The translations under genes and the position numbers were made by a program. Positions 42,511-50,945 of a stretch of DNA of 64,000 bases are shown piece by piece. Position 1 is the first letter of the stretch, and every line of letters starts with the position of its first letter. This stretch comes from Micromonospora phaseoli (GTDB taxonomy: Bacteria; Actinomycetota; Actinomycetes; Mycobacteriales; Micromonosporaceae): contig NZ_FNYV01000012.1 in assembly GCF_900109115.1 (NCBI RefSeq), positions 62,001 through 126,000 on the forward strand, in the 5' to 3' direction. The notes under the pieces are model-generated. The model saw only the letters and a program-made list of their open reading frames with translations. It searched no databases and had not been told where the DNA came from.

Positions 42511-42723
42511 ATGACCACCACCTCCTCCGCTCCGGCGCCGCGAACGGAACCCTTCAACCTCCCCTGCGCTCCGGCGGACCGCGAGGTCGCCAGGCGGTAC
42601 GCACGCGCTGCGGTCGAGGTTGAGAAGGGTTCGACGACACCGACGGTAGGCCGGGCGGGTCCCGGACCGGAAGTGAATTCCCCAGCGACGCGGCAGGCAC
42701 GGGCGACTAGGGTCGGGGCGTGA
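42511..42723 (+). CDS. Doubtful 70-codon ORF upstream of the DinB-like gene
   Basis: A 70-codon frame from an ATG at 42511 ends in a TGA that overlaps the next gene's GTG (GTGA). It contains a short helix-like stretch (EVARRYARAAVEVEKGS) but the start and end of the reading look random, it spans an inverted repeat, and a -10 box lies inside it just before the next gene. It is probably not a gene. Confidence 0.2.
   Translation: MTTTSSAPAPRTEPFNLPCAPADREVARRYARAAVEVEKGSTTPTVGRAGPGPEVNSPATRQARATRVGA
42547..42632. repeat. Imperfect inverted repeat in the rsgA-42720 gap
   Basis: GAACCCTTCAACCTC (42547-42561) is mirrored at 42616-42632 with a 2-nt insertion, leaving a ~54-nt loop. It lies between divergent genes, so an operator or a leader structure is possible. 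Confidence 0.5.
42708..42713 (+). promoter_or_regulatory. -10 box of the DinB-like gene (leaderless)
   Basis: TAGGGT ends exactly 7 nt before the GTG at 42720; the predicted transcription start is the G of that codon. Confidence 0.5.
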
Positions 42724-43436
42724 CCATGGATCCCCTCCTGCTGACCGGTGAGGTGGACGACGCCACGGCGCGCCTGCTGCGGACGGCGGCCGGCTTCGCC
42801 GCCGCCGACCTCGGGGCACCGTCGCTGCTGCCGGGCTGGAGCCGCGGGCACGTGCTCGCCCACCTGGCCCGCAACGCCGACGGCTTCGTCAACCTGCTCA
42901 CCTCGGCGCGGACCGGCGAGCAGATCCCGATGTACGCCAGCGCCGCGGCCCGGACCGCCGACATCGAGGCCGGCGCCCTCCGTCCGCCCGAGGAGCAGCT
43001 GGACGACCTGCGGCGCAGCGCGGACCGGTTCGCCGAGGCGGTCGCCGCGATGCCGGTGCCGGCGTGGGCCGCCACCGTCGAGACCCGACGTGGTCCCTGG
43101 CCGGCGGCCCTGCTCGTCTGGGGTCGCCTGCGGGAGTTGGAGATCCACCATGTCGACCTGATCGCCGGCTACCGGCTGGCGGACTGGTCCCCGAACTTCG
43201 GCCACCGACTGCTACACGAGGTCGCCTCCGGTTTCGCCAAGCGCGACGACGCCCCCGCGATGGTGCTGCGGTTCGACGGCAGCAGCCACGAACTGGTGAT
43301 CGGGGACCGCGACCGGGCACCCGTCGTCGCCGGTTCCGCGGCCGAGCTCGCCGCCTGGCTGACCGGCCGCGACGCCGGCACCACCCTGACCGTCACCCCC
43401 GACGGTCAACTGCCCCGCCCACCCGAATGGATCTAG
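42720..43436 (+). CDS. Maleylpyruvate-isomerase-family (DinB-like) mycothiol-dependent enzyme
   Basis: 238 residues from a GTG. The N-terminal four-helix DinB/MDMPI fold is recognised by LLPGWSRGHVLAHLARNADG and the metal-ligand motif RELEIHHVDL, giving a His and a Glu-x-x-His set expected to bind a divalent metal. Many members use mycothiol, the actinobacterial thiol. It is transcribed together with the metallo-beta-lactamase-fold gene 6 nt downstream, a frequent pairing in this group, possibly in detoxification of an electrophile or thioester; this is inferred. Confidence 0.82.
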   Translation: MTMDPLLLTGEVDDATARLLRTAAGFAAADLGAPSLLPGWSRGHVLAHLARNADGFVNLLTSARTGEQIPMYASAAARTADIEAGALRPPEEQLDDLRRSADRFAEAVAAMPVPAWAATVETRRGPWPAALLVWGRLRELEIHHVDLIAGYRLADWSPNFGHRLLHEVASGFAKRDDAPAMVLRFDGSSHELVIGDRDRAPVVAGSAAELAAWLTGRDAGTTLTVTPDGQLPRPPEWI

Positions 43437-43442
43437 GGAGCC

Positions 43443-44096
43443 ATGACCTACAGCGGAGATGTCACCCCCGGCGGCCCGCCGGCCGTACGCGAACTCGACC
43501 GGCTGACCATCACCAAGGTGTCGGTCGGGCCGATGGACAACAACGCGTACCTGCTGCGCTGCAACGGCACCGGTGAGCAGGTGCTGATCGACGCGGCGAA
43601 CGAGGCTCCCCGCCTGCTGGAACTGATCGCCGACGCGGGGCTGCGTGCGGTGGTCACCACGCACCAGCACATGGACCACTGGGTGGGGCTGGAGGAGGTG
43701 GTGGCCAAGACCGGCGCCCGGGTACTGGTGCACGCCGACGACGCGGACGGGCTGCCGATCGAGGCGGAGACCCTGGCGGAGGGCGACACCGTGCCGGTCG
43801 GCGACTGCTCCCTGGAGGTCATCCACATCAAGGGTCACACCCCGGGTTCGGTGGCGCTGCTCTACCGCGACCCGGCCGGCGGCCCGCACCTCTTCACCGG
43901 GGACAGCCTTTTCCCGGGCGGGGTCGGCAACACCGACCAGGATCCGGAGCGCTTCGCCACGCTCATCGACGACGTCGAGCACAAGTTGTTCGACCGGCTG
44001 CCGGACGAAACCTGGTTCTACCCGGGGCACGGCCGGGACTCGACGATCGGCGCGGAGCGCCCGCACCTGGCCGAGTGGCGGTCTCGCGGCTGGTGA
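43443..44096 (+). CDS. Metallo-beta-lactamase-fold hydrolase (glyoxalase II-like)
   Basis: 217 residues from an ATG preceded by GGAG. The binuclear metal site is complete: THQHMDHW, the GHTPGS histidine, GDSLFPGG with the bridging Asp, and the final GHG. It resembles hydroxyacylglutathione hydrolase, so a thioester or mycothiol conjugate is a plausible substrate, especially beside a mycothiol-type DinB-like gene. The substrate is not determined by sequence. Confidence 0.88.
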   Translation: MTYSGDVTPGGPPAVRELDRLTITKVSVGPMDNNAYLLRCNGTGEQVLIDAANEAPRLLELIADAGLRAVVTTHQHMDHWVGLEEVVAKTGARVLVHADDADGLPIEAETLAEGDTVPVGDCSLEVIHIKGHTPGSVALLYRDPAGGPHLFTGDSLFPGGVGNTDQDPERFATLIDDVEHKLFDRLPDETWFYPGHGRDSTIGAERPHLAEWRSRGW

Positions 44097-44109
44097 CCGA
44101 GGCCGGCGT

Positions 44110-44165
44110 ACCGGTCACGGCGCGATGATCCTCGTCACCTGGCGACCGGGGTCGACGTGACCGGT
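44110..44165. terminator. Inverted repeat between convergent genes
   Basis: ACCGGTCACG (44110-44119) and CGTGACCGGT (44156-44165) form 10-bp arms around a 36-nt loop, in the 68-bp gap between the hydrolase and dedA. The long loop makes it a weak terminator candidate. Confidence 0.4.
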
Positions 44166-44776
44166 CAGCCGGTGACCGTTCGTCGCAGCCGGCGTCGGGT
44201 GCCGAGCAGTGCCAGGGCAGCCAGCAGCAGGCCCCCGGCCATGGTCACCAGCAGCGGGCTCGCCCCGGCCGGGAGCAGCCCGGTCAGCGACCGCGACGCG
44301 GTGCCCACCGCCAGGTAGAGCCCGGCCCACGCGCCGGCGCCGAGGGCTGCGAAGCCGATGAACCGCCGGTACGACATGTGCAGCCCGCCGGCCGCCAGGG
44401 GCAGCAGCGCGTTGAACACCGGCAGGAAGGGCGCGACCACGACCAGGCGGCCACCGTCACGGCGCAGGATGCGTTCGGCCGCGGCCCACCGGGCCTCGCC
44501 GACCCAGTTGCCGAAGCTGCTGTGCCGCAGCCGGTCGCCCCACCGACGGCCGACCAGGAAGCTCAGGGACCAGCCGACGAGACATCCGCTGACCACGGCG
44601 ACGAAGGTCGCCAGCCCGGTGGTGGGACTGCCGACCGCCACCGCGGCGAGCACCGCCACGTCGCCGGGGACGAGGACCCCGAACAGCGGCATCGCGTCGA
44701 AGAGCATGACCACCCCGAGCACCGCCATCAGCAGGGCTAGGGGAAGCTCTCCGACCTGAGCCAACTGGTCCGCCAT
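44165..44776 (-). CDS. DedA-family membrane protein
   Basis: 203 residues with about five membrane segments. The DedA/VTT core is seen in FGVLVPGDVAVLAAVAVG near the start and RRDGGRLVVVAPFLPVFNALL after it, containing the conserved arginine and the re-entrant-helix motif (PFLP in place of the usual RFIP). DedA proteins are thought to flip undecaprenyl phosphate or other lipids. A second DedA domain occurs at 51955-53307. A TAGCGT box lies 8 nt before its ATG. Confidence 0.85.
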   Translation of the reverse strand: MADQLAQVGELPLALLMAVLGVVMLFDAMPLFGVLVPGDVAVLAAVAVGSPTTGLATFVAVVSGCLVGWSLSFLVGRRWGDRLRHSSFGNWVGEARWAAAERILRRDGGRLVVVAPFLPVFNALLPLAAGGLHMSYRRFIGFAALGAGAWAGLYLAVGTASRSLTGLLPAGASPLLVTMAGGLLLAALALLGTRRRLRRTVTG

Positions 44777-44783
44777 GTCTCGT

Positions 44784-44789
44784 ACGCTA
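44784..44789 (-). promoter_or_regulatory. dedA -10 box (leaderless)
   Basis: TAGCGT on the minus strand, last base 8 nt from the ATG at 44776. No ribosome-binding site fits between them. Confidence 0.4.
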
Positions 44790-44927
44790 TGACCTGGCGG
44801 CCAGCCTGGGCATCAGGTATTTCTCCCGAACTCCGCCGGGGCCTCTCGGGGTGATCCCTGATGCCTGTTACTTCATCTCGCCTCGCCGCGTGACGCGCTT
44901 CGCCCGGCAAATTCGCCCTTCACCGGT

Positions 44928-44933
44928 TACTGT
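44928..44933 (+). promoter_or_regulatory. cspA-like gene -10 box
   Basis: TACTGT predicts a start near 44940 and a leader of about 63 nt before the cold-shock gene, including the GGGAGAGAG site. Long leaders are usual for cold-shock genes, but no specific thermosensor fold is evident. Confidence 0.4.
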
Positions 44934-45002
44934 CGGGAGGGTATTGGGCGATCGTCGGCGCGGAGCCGGCGGTCGCTCGCATGAAACAGGGAGAGAGTAC
45001 GC

Positions 45003-45206
45003 ATGGCAACCGGCACCGTGAAGTGGTTCAACTCCGAAAAGGGCTTCGGCTTCATCGAGCAGGACGGCGGTGGTCCCGACGTCTTCGTCCACTACTCGGC
45101 GATCTCGTCGAGTGGCTATCGGGAACTGACCGAGGGCCAGAAGGTCGAGTTCGACGTGACCCAGGGACAGAAGGGACCGCAGGCGGACAACGTCCGTCCG
45201 CTCTGA
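45003..45206 (+). CDS. Cold-shock protein (CspA family)
   Basis: 67 residues, one cold-shock domain. RNP1 is KGFGFI at 13-18 and RNP2 is VFVHY at 27-31. These small OB-fold proteins bind single-stranded RNA/DNA and act as RNA chaperones. The gene is monocistronic, with a purine-rich site upstream and a strong hairpin 11 bp after the stop. Confidence 0.96.
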   Translation: MATGTVKWFNSEKGFGFIEQDGGGPDVFVHYSAISSSGYRELTEGQKVEFDVTQGQKGPQADNVRPL

Positions 45207-45216
45207 TTCGTGCCGG

Positions 45217-45243
45217 GGCGGCGGCCGGTCACCGGCCGCCGCC
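45217..45243 (+). terminator. Terminator hairpin of the cold-shock gene
   Basis: GGCGGCGGCCGG and CCGGCCGCCGCC, perfect 12-bp arms, TCA loop, 11 bp after the stop codon. Confidence 0.75.
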
Positions 45244-45396
45244 GTGGTCTCTTGACACCCTTGCCCGACGGGCGAGCCCGTCGCTGATGAGCCCGATCGC
45301 CGGTGCGGTGCGCCGGCCGCACCCAGCGACCAACGCCCGGCACGGTGGCAGTGGCCCGTTCGGCCACCGCCACCGATGTCCGTCGGTACGGAACGC

Positions 45397-46290
45397 TCAG
45401 GCCGCCAGTCGCCGACTCAACTCCGTCACGACCTGGTCTGCCACGGTGGGCGGGATCGCCGCGGCGATCTCCTGCGGAGTCAGGCCGGCGAGCACTCCGG
45501 TGATGATCGCCTGCTCGTCGGCGACGTCCCGGTTTCCCAGCGACTTCAACGCCGTCTGCATTGCGGTGAGCTGAGCGCCGAGCGTGCGCAGCGTCGGGTG
45601 CCCGACCACGAACTTCGGATCGATGTGGTCCTCACCCATGGCCATCCGGGTGTAGATCTGCCCGACCGGGTTGCGCCCGTCCAGGACGGTGAGGTTGCGG
45701 TGGACGGTCTCCAACCAGTTGTGCTCCTCGGGTGTCATGTCGTTCTCCTCCTCTAGCTTGACGAGACCGATGGCGCTCAGGTAACGGCGGAACAGCGGTC
45801 TCTGGTCGCGGTTCGCCTTGATCGAGTCGCGGAAGAAGCTGAAGTGGGTGTGCCACAGGTGGGAGCGGTCACCGGTGCTGCGCCGGCCGAGCCGGTCCCA
45901 GCGCCTGACCACCGTGCCGTCGGGCGAATAGATGATCTCTCGGATGTCCCGGGTGTCCGGGGCGTTGGCGACACACTGCGCCACGCACCAAGCCGAGAAC
46001 GTGAAGAGGTTGTGGTCACGGCCGTCGGAGCTGACGCGGAACAGTCCCACGTCCAGCGCGGCGGCGTCGAGGGTCAGGCCGTTGCGGTCCCGGGACGACT
46101 CGACCACGGAGTAGTCGTTCGTGACGACCCGGTTAGATCCACAGTGGTAGCCGCCTCGATGGTTGGCATCACCGACGATGCCGACCTCGTTGGGTTCGAG
46201 ATCCTCGTCGCGCGCCCGGTTCGGGTCGCGGTTGAGATGCTCGAGTAGCAGACTGCGGACGGCTAACAGATTTGCCGGTGCCCGCGTCAT
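45397..46290 (-). CDS. Orphan protein with phage-like M15-peptidase character
   Basis: 297 residues from the ATG of MTRAPANLLAVRSLL with AGGGGG upstream. The N-terminal ~190 residues carry GIVGDANHRGGYHCG, LDAAALDVGLFRVSS and DRSHLWHTHFSFFRDS; the His residues fit a zinc carboxypeptidase (M15-like) pattern, and similar proteins occur in actinophage genomes. The C-terminal ~100 residues are helical (EEHNWLETVHRNLTVLDG). No other phage gene is near, so it is either a domesticated relic or a cellular family. Function unknown; I am not certain of the peptidase link. Confidence 0.7.
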   Translation of the reverse strand: MTRAPANLLAVRSLLLEHLNRDPNRARDEDLEPNEVGIVGDANHRGGYHCGSNRVVTNDYSVVESSRDRNGLTLDAAALDVGLFRVSSDGRDHNLFTFSAWCVAQCVANAPDTRDIREIIYSPDGTVVRRWDRLGRRSTGDRSHLWHTHFSFFRDSIKANRDQRPLFRRYLSAIGLVKLEEENDMTPEEHNWLETVHRNLTVLDGRNPVGQIYTRMAMGEDHIDPKFVVGHPTLRTLGAQLTAMQTALKSLGNRDVADEQAIITGVLAGLTPQEIAAAIPPTVADQVVTELSRRLAA

Positions 46291-46334
46291 GGGTCCCCCT
46301 TTGCTTATCGGTCGGGGGCCGGGCACGACGGTGA

Positions 46335-46362
46335 CACCGCGTACGCGGTGGTGAGGCCTCAC
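46335..46362. promoter_or_regulatory. Two adjoining perfect palindromes upstream of the orphan gene
   Basis: CACCGCGTACGCGGTG (46335-46350, 16 bp) and GTGAGGCCTCAC (46351-46362, 12 bp) abut with no base between them, about 45-70 bp before the start at 46290. They may be operator half-sites or leader hairpins. Confidence 0.5.
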
Positions 46363-46452
46363 AGGCAGGCCCGGCCATCGGTTGCACGGCGCCGGGCATA
46401 TCCCAACCATAGCCCTCGAAACTGGTAAATGCCCAGCTCAGAGGCGGTCCAT

Positions 46453-48123
46453 TCAGCTTGGAAAAGGCTGAGAGCCAGGATGGACGATCGGCAGGACCAC
46501 TGCGGACGGGTGATCAGGGTCGTGCAGGATCTCCCGATAGCCACCACGGAGGGTAACTGCGGCGCCCAGTGGTTCACCGGTACCCGGGTTGCGCGCGTAC
46601 CGCGGGTGGGCGCCGCCGGAGACCTGCAGCCGCAACCGATGACCGGGGGCGAAGCGGTGGGCGGCGGGCCACAGCTCGACCGGCACCACCACGGCACCCG
46701 TGGCGTCGCGGGGAAAACGCTCCGGATCGAGGCGCACCAGTCCGTCACAGACGTTCCAGGATCGACCTCGCCGGTCCACGTCGCACAGTCGCACGAAGAC
46801 GTCCAGATGGGTCAGCTCGCTGCGCAGATGGATCTCCGCCCGGACCGGCCCGATCACCTCGACGGCGTCGGTGAGCGGCTCGCTCGTCCAGGTCAGCACG
46901 TCTTTTCGGGCCTCGACCGGGCGGTTGTCGACCGGCCCGGCGCGCTGGGCCACCAGCAGCGGGCCGCCCAGCGACGGGGTCGGGTCGGCCGGGTCGTACC
47001 AGAACCCGTCCGGCGGCGACGGCGCCGCCGGGCAGGTCCGCAGGACGGCCCGCGGATGCAGGTGCCATCGGGTGGCACTGGCGGGCGGCGGCCAGTCGGG
47101 CAGGTCGCGCCAACCCCCGCCGGTGCCGCCCACGTACACCCGCACCGGACAGTGACCTGCCGGGTGGTCGGTGCCGCCGGTGGACAGGTGCGCGTCGAGC
47201 CAGCCCAGCCCTTCGCGCAGCGCGGCCACGAACAGTCCCGGGCTGCCATGGGTCCACGGCCCGACGACCAGTCGCGGCTGCCCACCGGTGGCCCGCAGCG
47301 CCGCGTAGTCGCGCAGCTGGGCCGGCAGGAAGATGTCGTGCCAGCCGCTGACCATCGCCACCGGGGTCCGGACCAGGTGCAGCCGGTCGTCGAAGACCCG
47401 GGTCCGCCAGTAGTCGGCCTGCGGTGTGTGGTGGCGCAGCCACTCCTGGAAGAACGGCACGGTCGCCCCGGTGGCGACCCGGTCCGCCTCGATCAGCGGC
47501 AGGTGCGACAGCGCGGCGATCAGCCGCGGCTGCCCCCGTTTGAGCTCCCACTGCCGGGCCAGCCACGGCACGGTCTGCGCCTGCAGCAGCTCCACCCAGG
47601 TCAGCACCGTGTCCAGGGCGAACGACTCTCCCGCGTACGTGGAGTCGCGGGTGGTCGAGGCGGTCGCCACGGCGACCATCGCGCGCAGCTCCTGGCCCGC
47701 GTCGGCGGCCAGGGCCCACTGCACGAACCCCTGGTAGCTGGCGCCGAACATGCCGAACGCCCCGCTCCACCAGCGCTGCCGGCGCAGCCAGTCGAGGGTG
47801 TCCAGCCCGTCGTCGCGCTCGTGCACGAACGGGTCGAACGAGCCGCCCGAGCCGCCGGTGCCCCGACAGGACTGGATGACCACGTGGAAGCCCTGCTCGG
47901 CCGCGAGCCGGCAGAGCAGCCGCATCGGTCCGGATCGGCCGTACGGGGTGCGGATCAGCACGGTGGGTACACCGGCCAGGTCGGGCGCGTAGTGGTCGGT
48001 GCGCAGAATCACCCCGTCGCGTACCCGGACCGCGATGTCCCGGGTGACGGCGATCCGCCGGGTGCGTGCCGGCGGCAGCCGCAGTGCGGCGGTGGCCAGT
48101 CCGGAAGCCAGTCGCCCCAACAC
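46453..48123 (-). CDS. CocE/NonD-family serine hydrolase
   Basis: 556 residues with an alpha/beta-hydrolase core and a C-terminal jelly-roll as in the X-Pro dipeptidyl-peptidase/cocaine esterase family. The catalytic triad is readable: Ser129 (MFGASYQGF), Asp in SGWHDIFLPAQ and His in VVGPWTHGSPG. The YGRSGPMRLL and IQSCRGTGGSGG segments are typical. There is no clear signal peptide, so it may be cytosolic. It follows marR by 4 bp, so the two are probably cotranscribed, and marR may control it. Substrate unknown. Confidence 0.88.
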   Translation of the reverse strand: MLGRLASGLATAALRLPPARTRRIAVTRDIAVRVRDGVILRTDHYAPDLAGVPTVLIRTPYGRSGPMRLLCRLAAEQGFHVVIQSCRGTGGSGGSFDPFVHERDDGLDTLDWLRRQRWWSGAFGMFGASYQGFVQWALAADAGQELRAMVAVATASTTRDSTYAGESFALDTVLTWVELLQAQTVPWLARQWELKRGQPRLIAALSHLPLIEADRVATGATVPFFQEWLRHHTPQADYWRTRVFDDRLHLVRTPVAMVSGWHDIFLPAQLRDYAALRATGGQPRLVVGPWTHGSPGLFVAALREGLGWLDAHLSTGGTDHPAGHCPVRVYVGGTGGGWRDLPDWPPPASATRWHLHPRAVLRTCPAAPSPPDGFWYDPADPTPSLGGPLLVAQRAGPVDNRPVEARKDVLTWTSEPLTDAVEVIGPVRAEIHLRSELTHLDVFVRLCDVDRRGRSWNVCDGLVRLDPERFPRDATGAVVVPVELWPAAHRFAPGHRLRLQVSGGAHPRYARNPGTGEPLGAAVTLRGGYREILHDPDHPSAVVLPIVHPGSQPFPS

Positions 48124-48127
48124 CGGC

Positions 48128-48658
48128 TCAGTCCACCCGGCGCCGGGACGGCTCCGCGCGAGCGGAGCGGACCTCGTCCCGGTGCTCCCGCAGCGAGACT
48201 CCCATCGCCGTCATGAACCGGTACACCACCTCGAGCTCCTCGTCGCTGAAGTCGGTCATCACCCGGTCGGTGCGTTCGCCCAACGGCCGGAAGAAGCCCA
48301 TCGCCAACTCGGCCCCCCGGTCGGCGTAGCGCAGCAGAACCTTCCGCCGGTCGGTGGGGTCCCGGTCGCGGCGCAGGTGCCCGGCGCGCTCCAGTCGGTC
48401 GATCAGCGCGGTGACCGAGCCGGAGGCGAGGTCGAGGTGCTCACCGAGGCGCCCGGGGGTGATCGGATCACCGTGCAGTTCGGCGTCCATCACGGCGATC
48501 AGCGCCTGCAGGTCGGTGGCGTTGAGGCCGTGCTGCCCGGCGAAGGCGTGGCCGACGTGCTGCGCGTCCACGCAGTAACGCCGAAGTTCGGCTGTGATCT
48601 CCGCGACCAGCAGTTCCCGGCGCGTGTCGCGCCGCCGGTACATACCGTGAGCTGCCAC
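48128..48658 (-). CDS. MarR-family transcriptional regulator
   Basis: 176 residues from a GTG; an ATG at 48643 (MYRRRDTRREL) is the alternative. The winged helix is at LGEHLDLASGSVTALIDRLERAGHLRRDRDPTDRRKVLLRY, split here as LGEHLDLASGSVTALIDRL and DPTDRRKVLLRY. It lies head to head with an MMPL exporter across 172 bp and ahead of the CocE hydrolase, the usual layout for a MarR repressor that controls both itself and a divergent efflux pump. Confidence 0.9.
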   Translation of the reverse strand: MAAHGMYRRRDTRRELLVAEITAELRRYCVDAQHVGHAFAGQHGLNATDLQALIAVMDAELHGDPITPGRLGEHLDLASGSVTALIDRLERAGHLRRDRDPTDRRKVLLRYADRGAELAMGFFRPLGERTDRVMTDFSDEELEVVYRFMTAMGVSLREHRDEVRSARAEPSRRRVD

Positions 48659-48714
48659 GTCCCGCCGCTTCCTCCTCCAGGCCCCGGGTCGCAGCATAGC
48701 CGAGGCTGGCTTTG

Positions 48715-48731
48715 ATCTCGACTGTCGAGAT
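48715..48731. promoter_or_regulatory. Candidate MarR operator
   Basis: ATCTCGACTGTCGAGAT is a perfect 17-bp palindrome (8-bp arms). It overlaps the expected -35 region of a minus-strand promoter with TATGCT at 48698-48693. A second dyad (CGAGAG/CTCTCG with GTTGCAAC in its centre, 48742-48767) lies closer to the exporter. Together they fit shared control of both promoters. Confidence 0.55.
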
Positions 48732-48830
48732 TCTCCGTGAGCGAGAGCTGTTGCAACATCTCTCTCGTTGAGCGAAACTCTCGATCGTCTAGATATTCTG
48801 GTGGGGTCGGGGAGATCGATGGGAGCCCGG

Positions 48831-50909
48831 ATGTCCGTGTTCAGTCGCGTGACAGGTAGTCGCCTGAACGCATGGTTCACCGTCGTCGCGGCAATCGTCG
48901 TCGGCGTGGTCGTCTTCTGGCTGCCCACCCCCGAGAACCCGGCGCCGGTCTCGGCCACCGGCCTGTCCGATCGGTGGCAGTCCACCCAGGTCGAACGCCT
49001 CCAGGACGAACTACCCCGAAGCGACGTCCAGCCGGCCATCGTGGTGGTCAGCCGCGACGACGGCGGGCCGCTCACCGAACCCGACCGCGCCGCCGTCACC
49101 ACCGGCACCGCCGCGCTGGGCGGGCTCGCCGCCGGCGGTCAGGTCGCGCCACCGCAACTCTCCCCCGACGCAACGGTGGCTCTGGTCGCCGTGCCGCTGG
49201 CCACCGACGGCGGCCAGGAGGCCGTCGCCGCCACCGTGGCCGAACTCCGCGACGCGCTCACCGAACTACCCGCGGATCTCACCGTCGAGGTGACCGGCCC
49301 GCCCGCGTTCACCGCCGACCTCACCAAGGTCTTCGAGGGCGCCGACACCACCCTGCTCGCCGTCACCGCCGCCGTCGTCGCACTGCTGCTGCTCGTCACC
49401 TACCGCAGCCCACTGCTGTGGATGGTGCCGCTGGCCATCGTGGCCGCCACCGAACAGATCACCCTGCGCGCCCTCGACACGATCATCCCTGCGGTCGGCA
49501 TCAACTTCGCCGGCGGCGCCGTGACCGGCATCGCCAGCGTCCTCGTCTTCGGCGCCGCCACCAACTACGCCCTGCTGCTCATCGCCCGCTATCGCGAGGA
49601 ACTCCGTCGCGAGGAGGACCGCTTCGCCGCCATGCGTGCCGCGCTGCGTCGCACCGCCGAACCGATCCTCGCCAGCGGTGGCACCGTCATGCTCGGCGTG
49701 CTCACCCTGCTGCTCAGTGAGCGGGAACTCAACCAGGCGCTCGCCGTGGCCTGCGCCACCGGCATCCTGCTCGCCATGGCCTCGGCCCTGCTCGTCCTGC
49801 CCGCCGCGCTGGTGCTGCTCGGGCGCGGCCTGTTCTGGCCGTTCGTGCCACACGTCGGCAGCGTCGGCCGGGAGGGCCGGATCTGGGGCCGACTCGGTGC
49901 CATTGTGATCCGCCGCCCGGTGCCCGTCGCGGCGCTGGCCACCCTGCTGCTGGCCGGTCTCGCCCTCGGTGGCCTGGGCATCCGGACCGGGCTGTCGGAG
50001 ACCGAGCAGTTCCGGGTACAGCCGGAGGCGGTGGCGGGCGCACAGACCCTCGCCGGCGCCTTCCCCGCCGGCACCACCCAACCGGTGGCGGTGATGACCG
50101 TCCCCGACGCCGTGCCGGCGGTCACCGCTGCCGCCGCAGCGGTGGACGGTGTCGCCTCCGCCCGCCCCGGCACCACCGGCTCCGGCGTCGCCCAGGTCGA
50201 CGTGGTTCTCGACGCCGAGCCGGGCACCGCCGCCTCCGACCGGACGCTGGAGGCCCTGCGGGAGGCCGTCGCCGCCGTGCCCGGTTCGGCACCAGCGGCC
50301 CCGGCGGGCGTCGACGAACTGTCCGGCGCCATCGTCGGCGGCACCGTCGCCGGCACGTACGACTCGGCGACGGCCGACGCGGCGGACCTGCGCCTCATCC
50401 TGCCGCTCATCCTGCTGCTGGTCGGCGCCGTCCTGATCCTGCTGCTGCGCGGGCTGGTCGCCCCGGTGCTGCTCGTGGTGACCGTCGTCGCGTCGTACTT
50501 CGCCAGCCTCGGTGGCGCCTGGCTGCTCTTCGACCACGTGCTCGGCTTCCCCGCGCTGGACACCAGCGTGCCGCTGCTCGCCTTCGTCTTCCTCGTGGCG
50601 CTCGGCGTCGACTACAACATCTTCCTGGTCACCCGGGCCCGTGAGGACGCCCGCAGCGCCGGCACCCGGGAGGGCATGCTCTCCGCGCTACGGGTCACCG
50701 GTGGTGTCATCACCAGCGCCGGCATCCTGCTCGCCGCCGTCTTCGCCGTCCTCGGCGTACTGCCGCTGATCACCCTGACCCAGATCGGGATCATCGTCTG
50801 CCTCGGCGTCCTGCTGGACACCCTGCTAGTCCGTACCGTCGTCGTCCCGGCCCTGGCGTTCCTGTTCGGGGAGAAATTCTGGTGGCCCGGCCGGATCACC
50901 GCCGACTAG
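48831..50909 (+). CDS. MMPL-family (RND) exporter
   Basis: 692 residues from the ATG of MSVFSRVTGSRLNAWF, with GGGAG 5 nt upstream; an in-frame start at 48768 would fall inside the promoter region. It has the RND layout of one helix, an extracytoplasmic loop (residues ~35-180), five helices, a second loop and five more, giving about 12 helices. The conserved proton-relay region is GVDYNIFLVTRAREDAR. MMPL proteins export lipids or drugs. Control by the divergent MarR is likely. Confidence 0.9.
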   Translation: MSVFSRVTGSRLNAWFTVVAAIVVGVVVFWLPTPENPAPVSATGLSDRWQSTQVERLQDELPRSDVQPAIVVVSRDDGGPLTEPDRAAVTTGTAALGGLAAGGQVAPPQLSPDATVALVAVPLATDGGQEAVAATVAELRDALTELPADLTVEVTGPPAFTADLTKVFEGADTTLLAVTAAVVALLLLVTYRSPLLWMVPLAIVAATEQITLRALDTIIPAVGINFAGGAVTGIASVLVFGAATNYALLLIARYREELRREEDRFAAMRAALRRTAEPILASGGTVMLGVLTLLLSERELNQALAVACATGILLAMASALLVLPAALVLLGRGLFWPFVPHVGSVGREGRIWGRLGAIVIRRPVPVAALATLLLAGLALGGLGIRTGLSETEQFRVQPEAVAGAQTLAGAFPAGTTQPVAVMTVPDAVPAVTAAAAAVDGVASARPGTTGSGVAQVDVVLDAEPGTAASDRTLEALREAVAAVPGSAPAAPAGVDELSGAIVGGTVAGTYDSATADAADLRLILPLILLLVGAVLILLLRGLVAPVLLVVTVVASYFASLGGAWLLFDHVLGFPALDTSVPLLAFVFLVALGVDYNIFLVTRAREDARSAGTREGMLSALRVTGGVITSAGILLAAVFAVLGVLPLITLTQIGIIVCLGVLLDTLLVRTVVVPALAFLFGEKFWWPGRITAD

Positions 50910-50945
50910 CGCGGCCGGCGGTCGAATCCGGGCGACAACAGCGCC

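Noticed and set aside
42511..42723. 70-codon ORF before the DinB-like gene as a confident gene
   Set aside because: It spans an inverted repeat and the next gene's promoter; listed only as doubtful.
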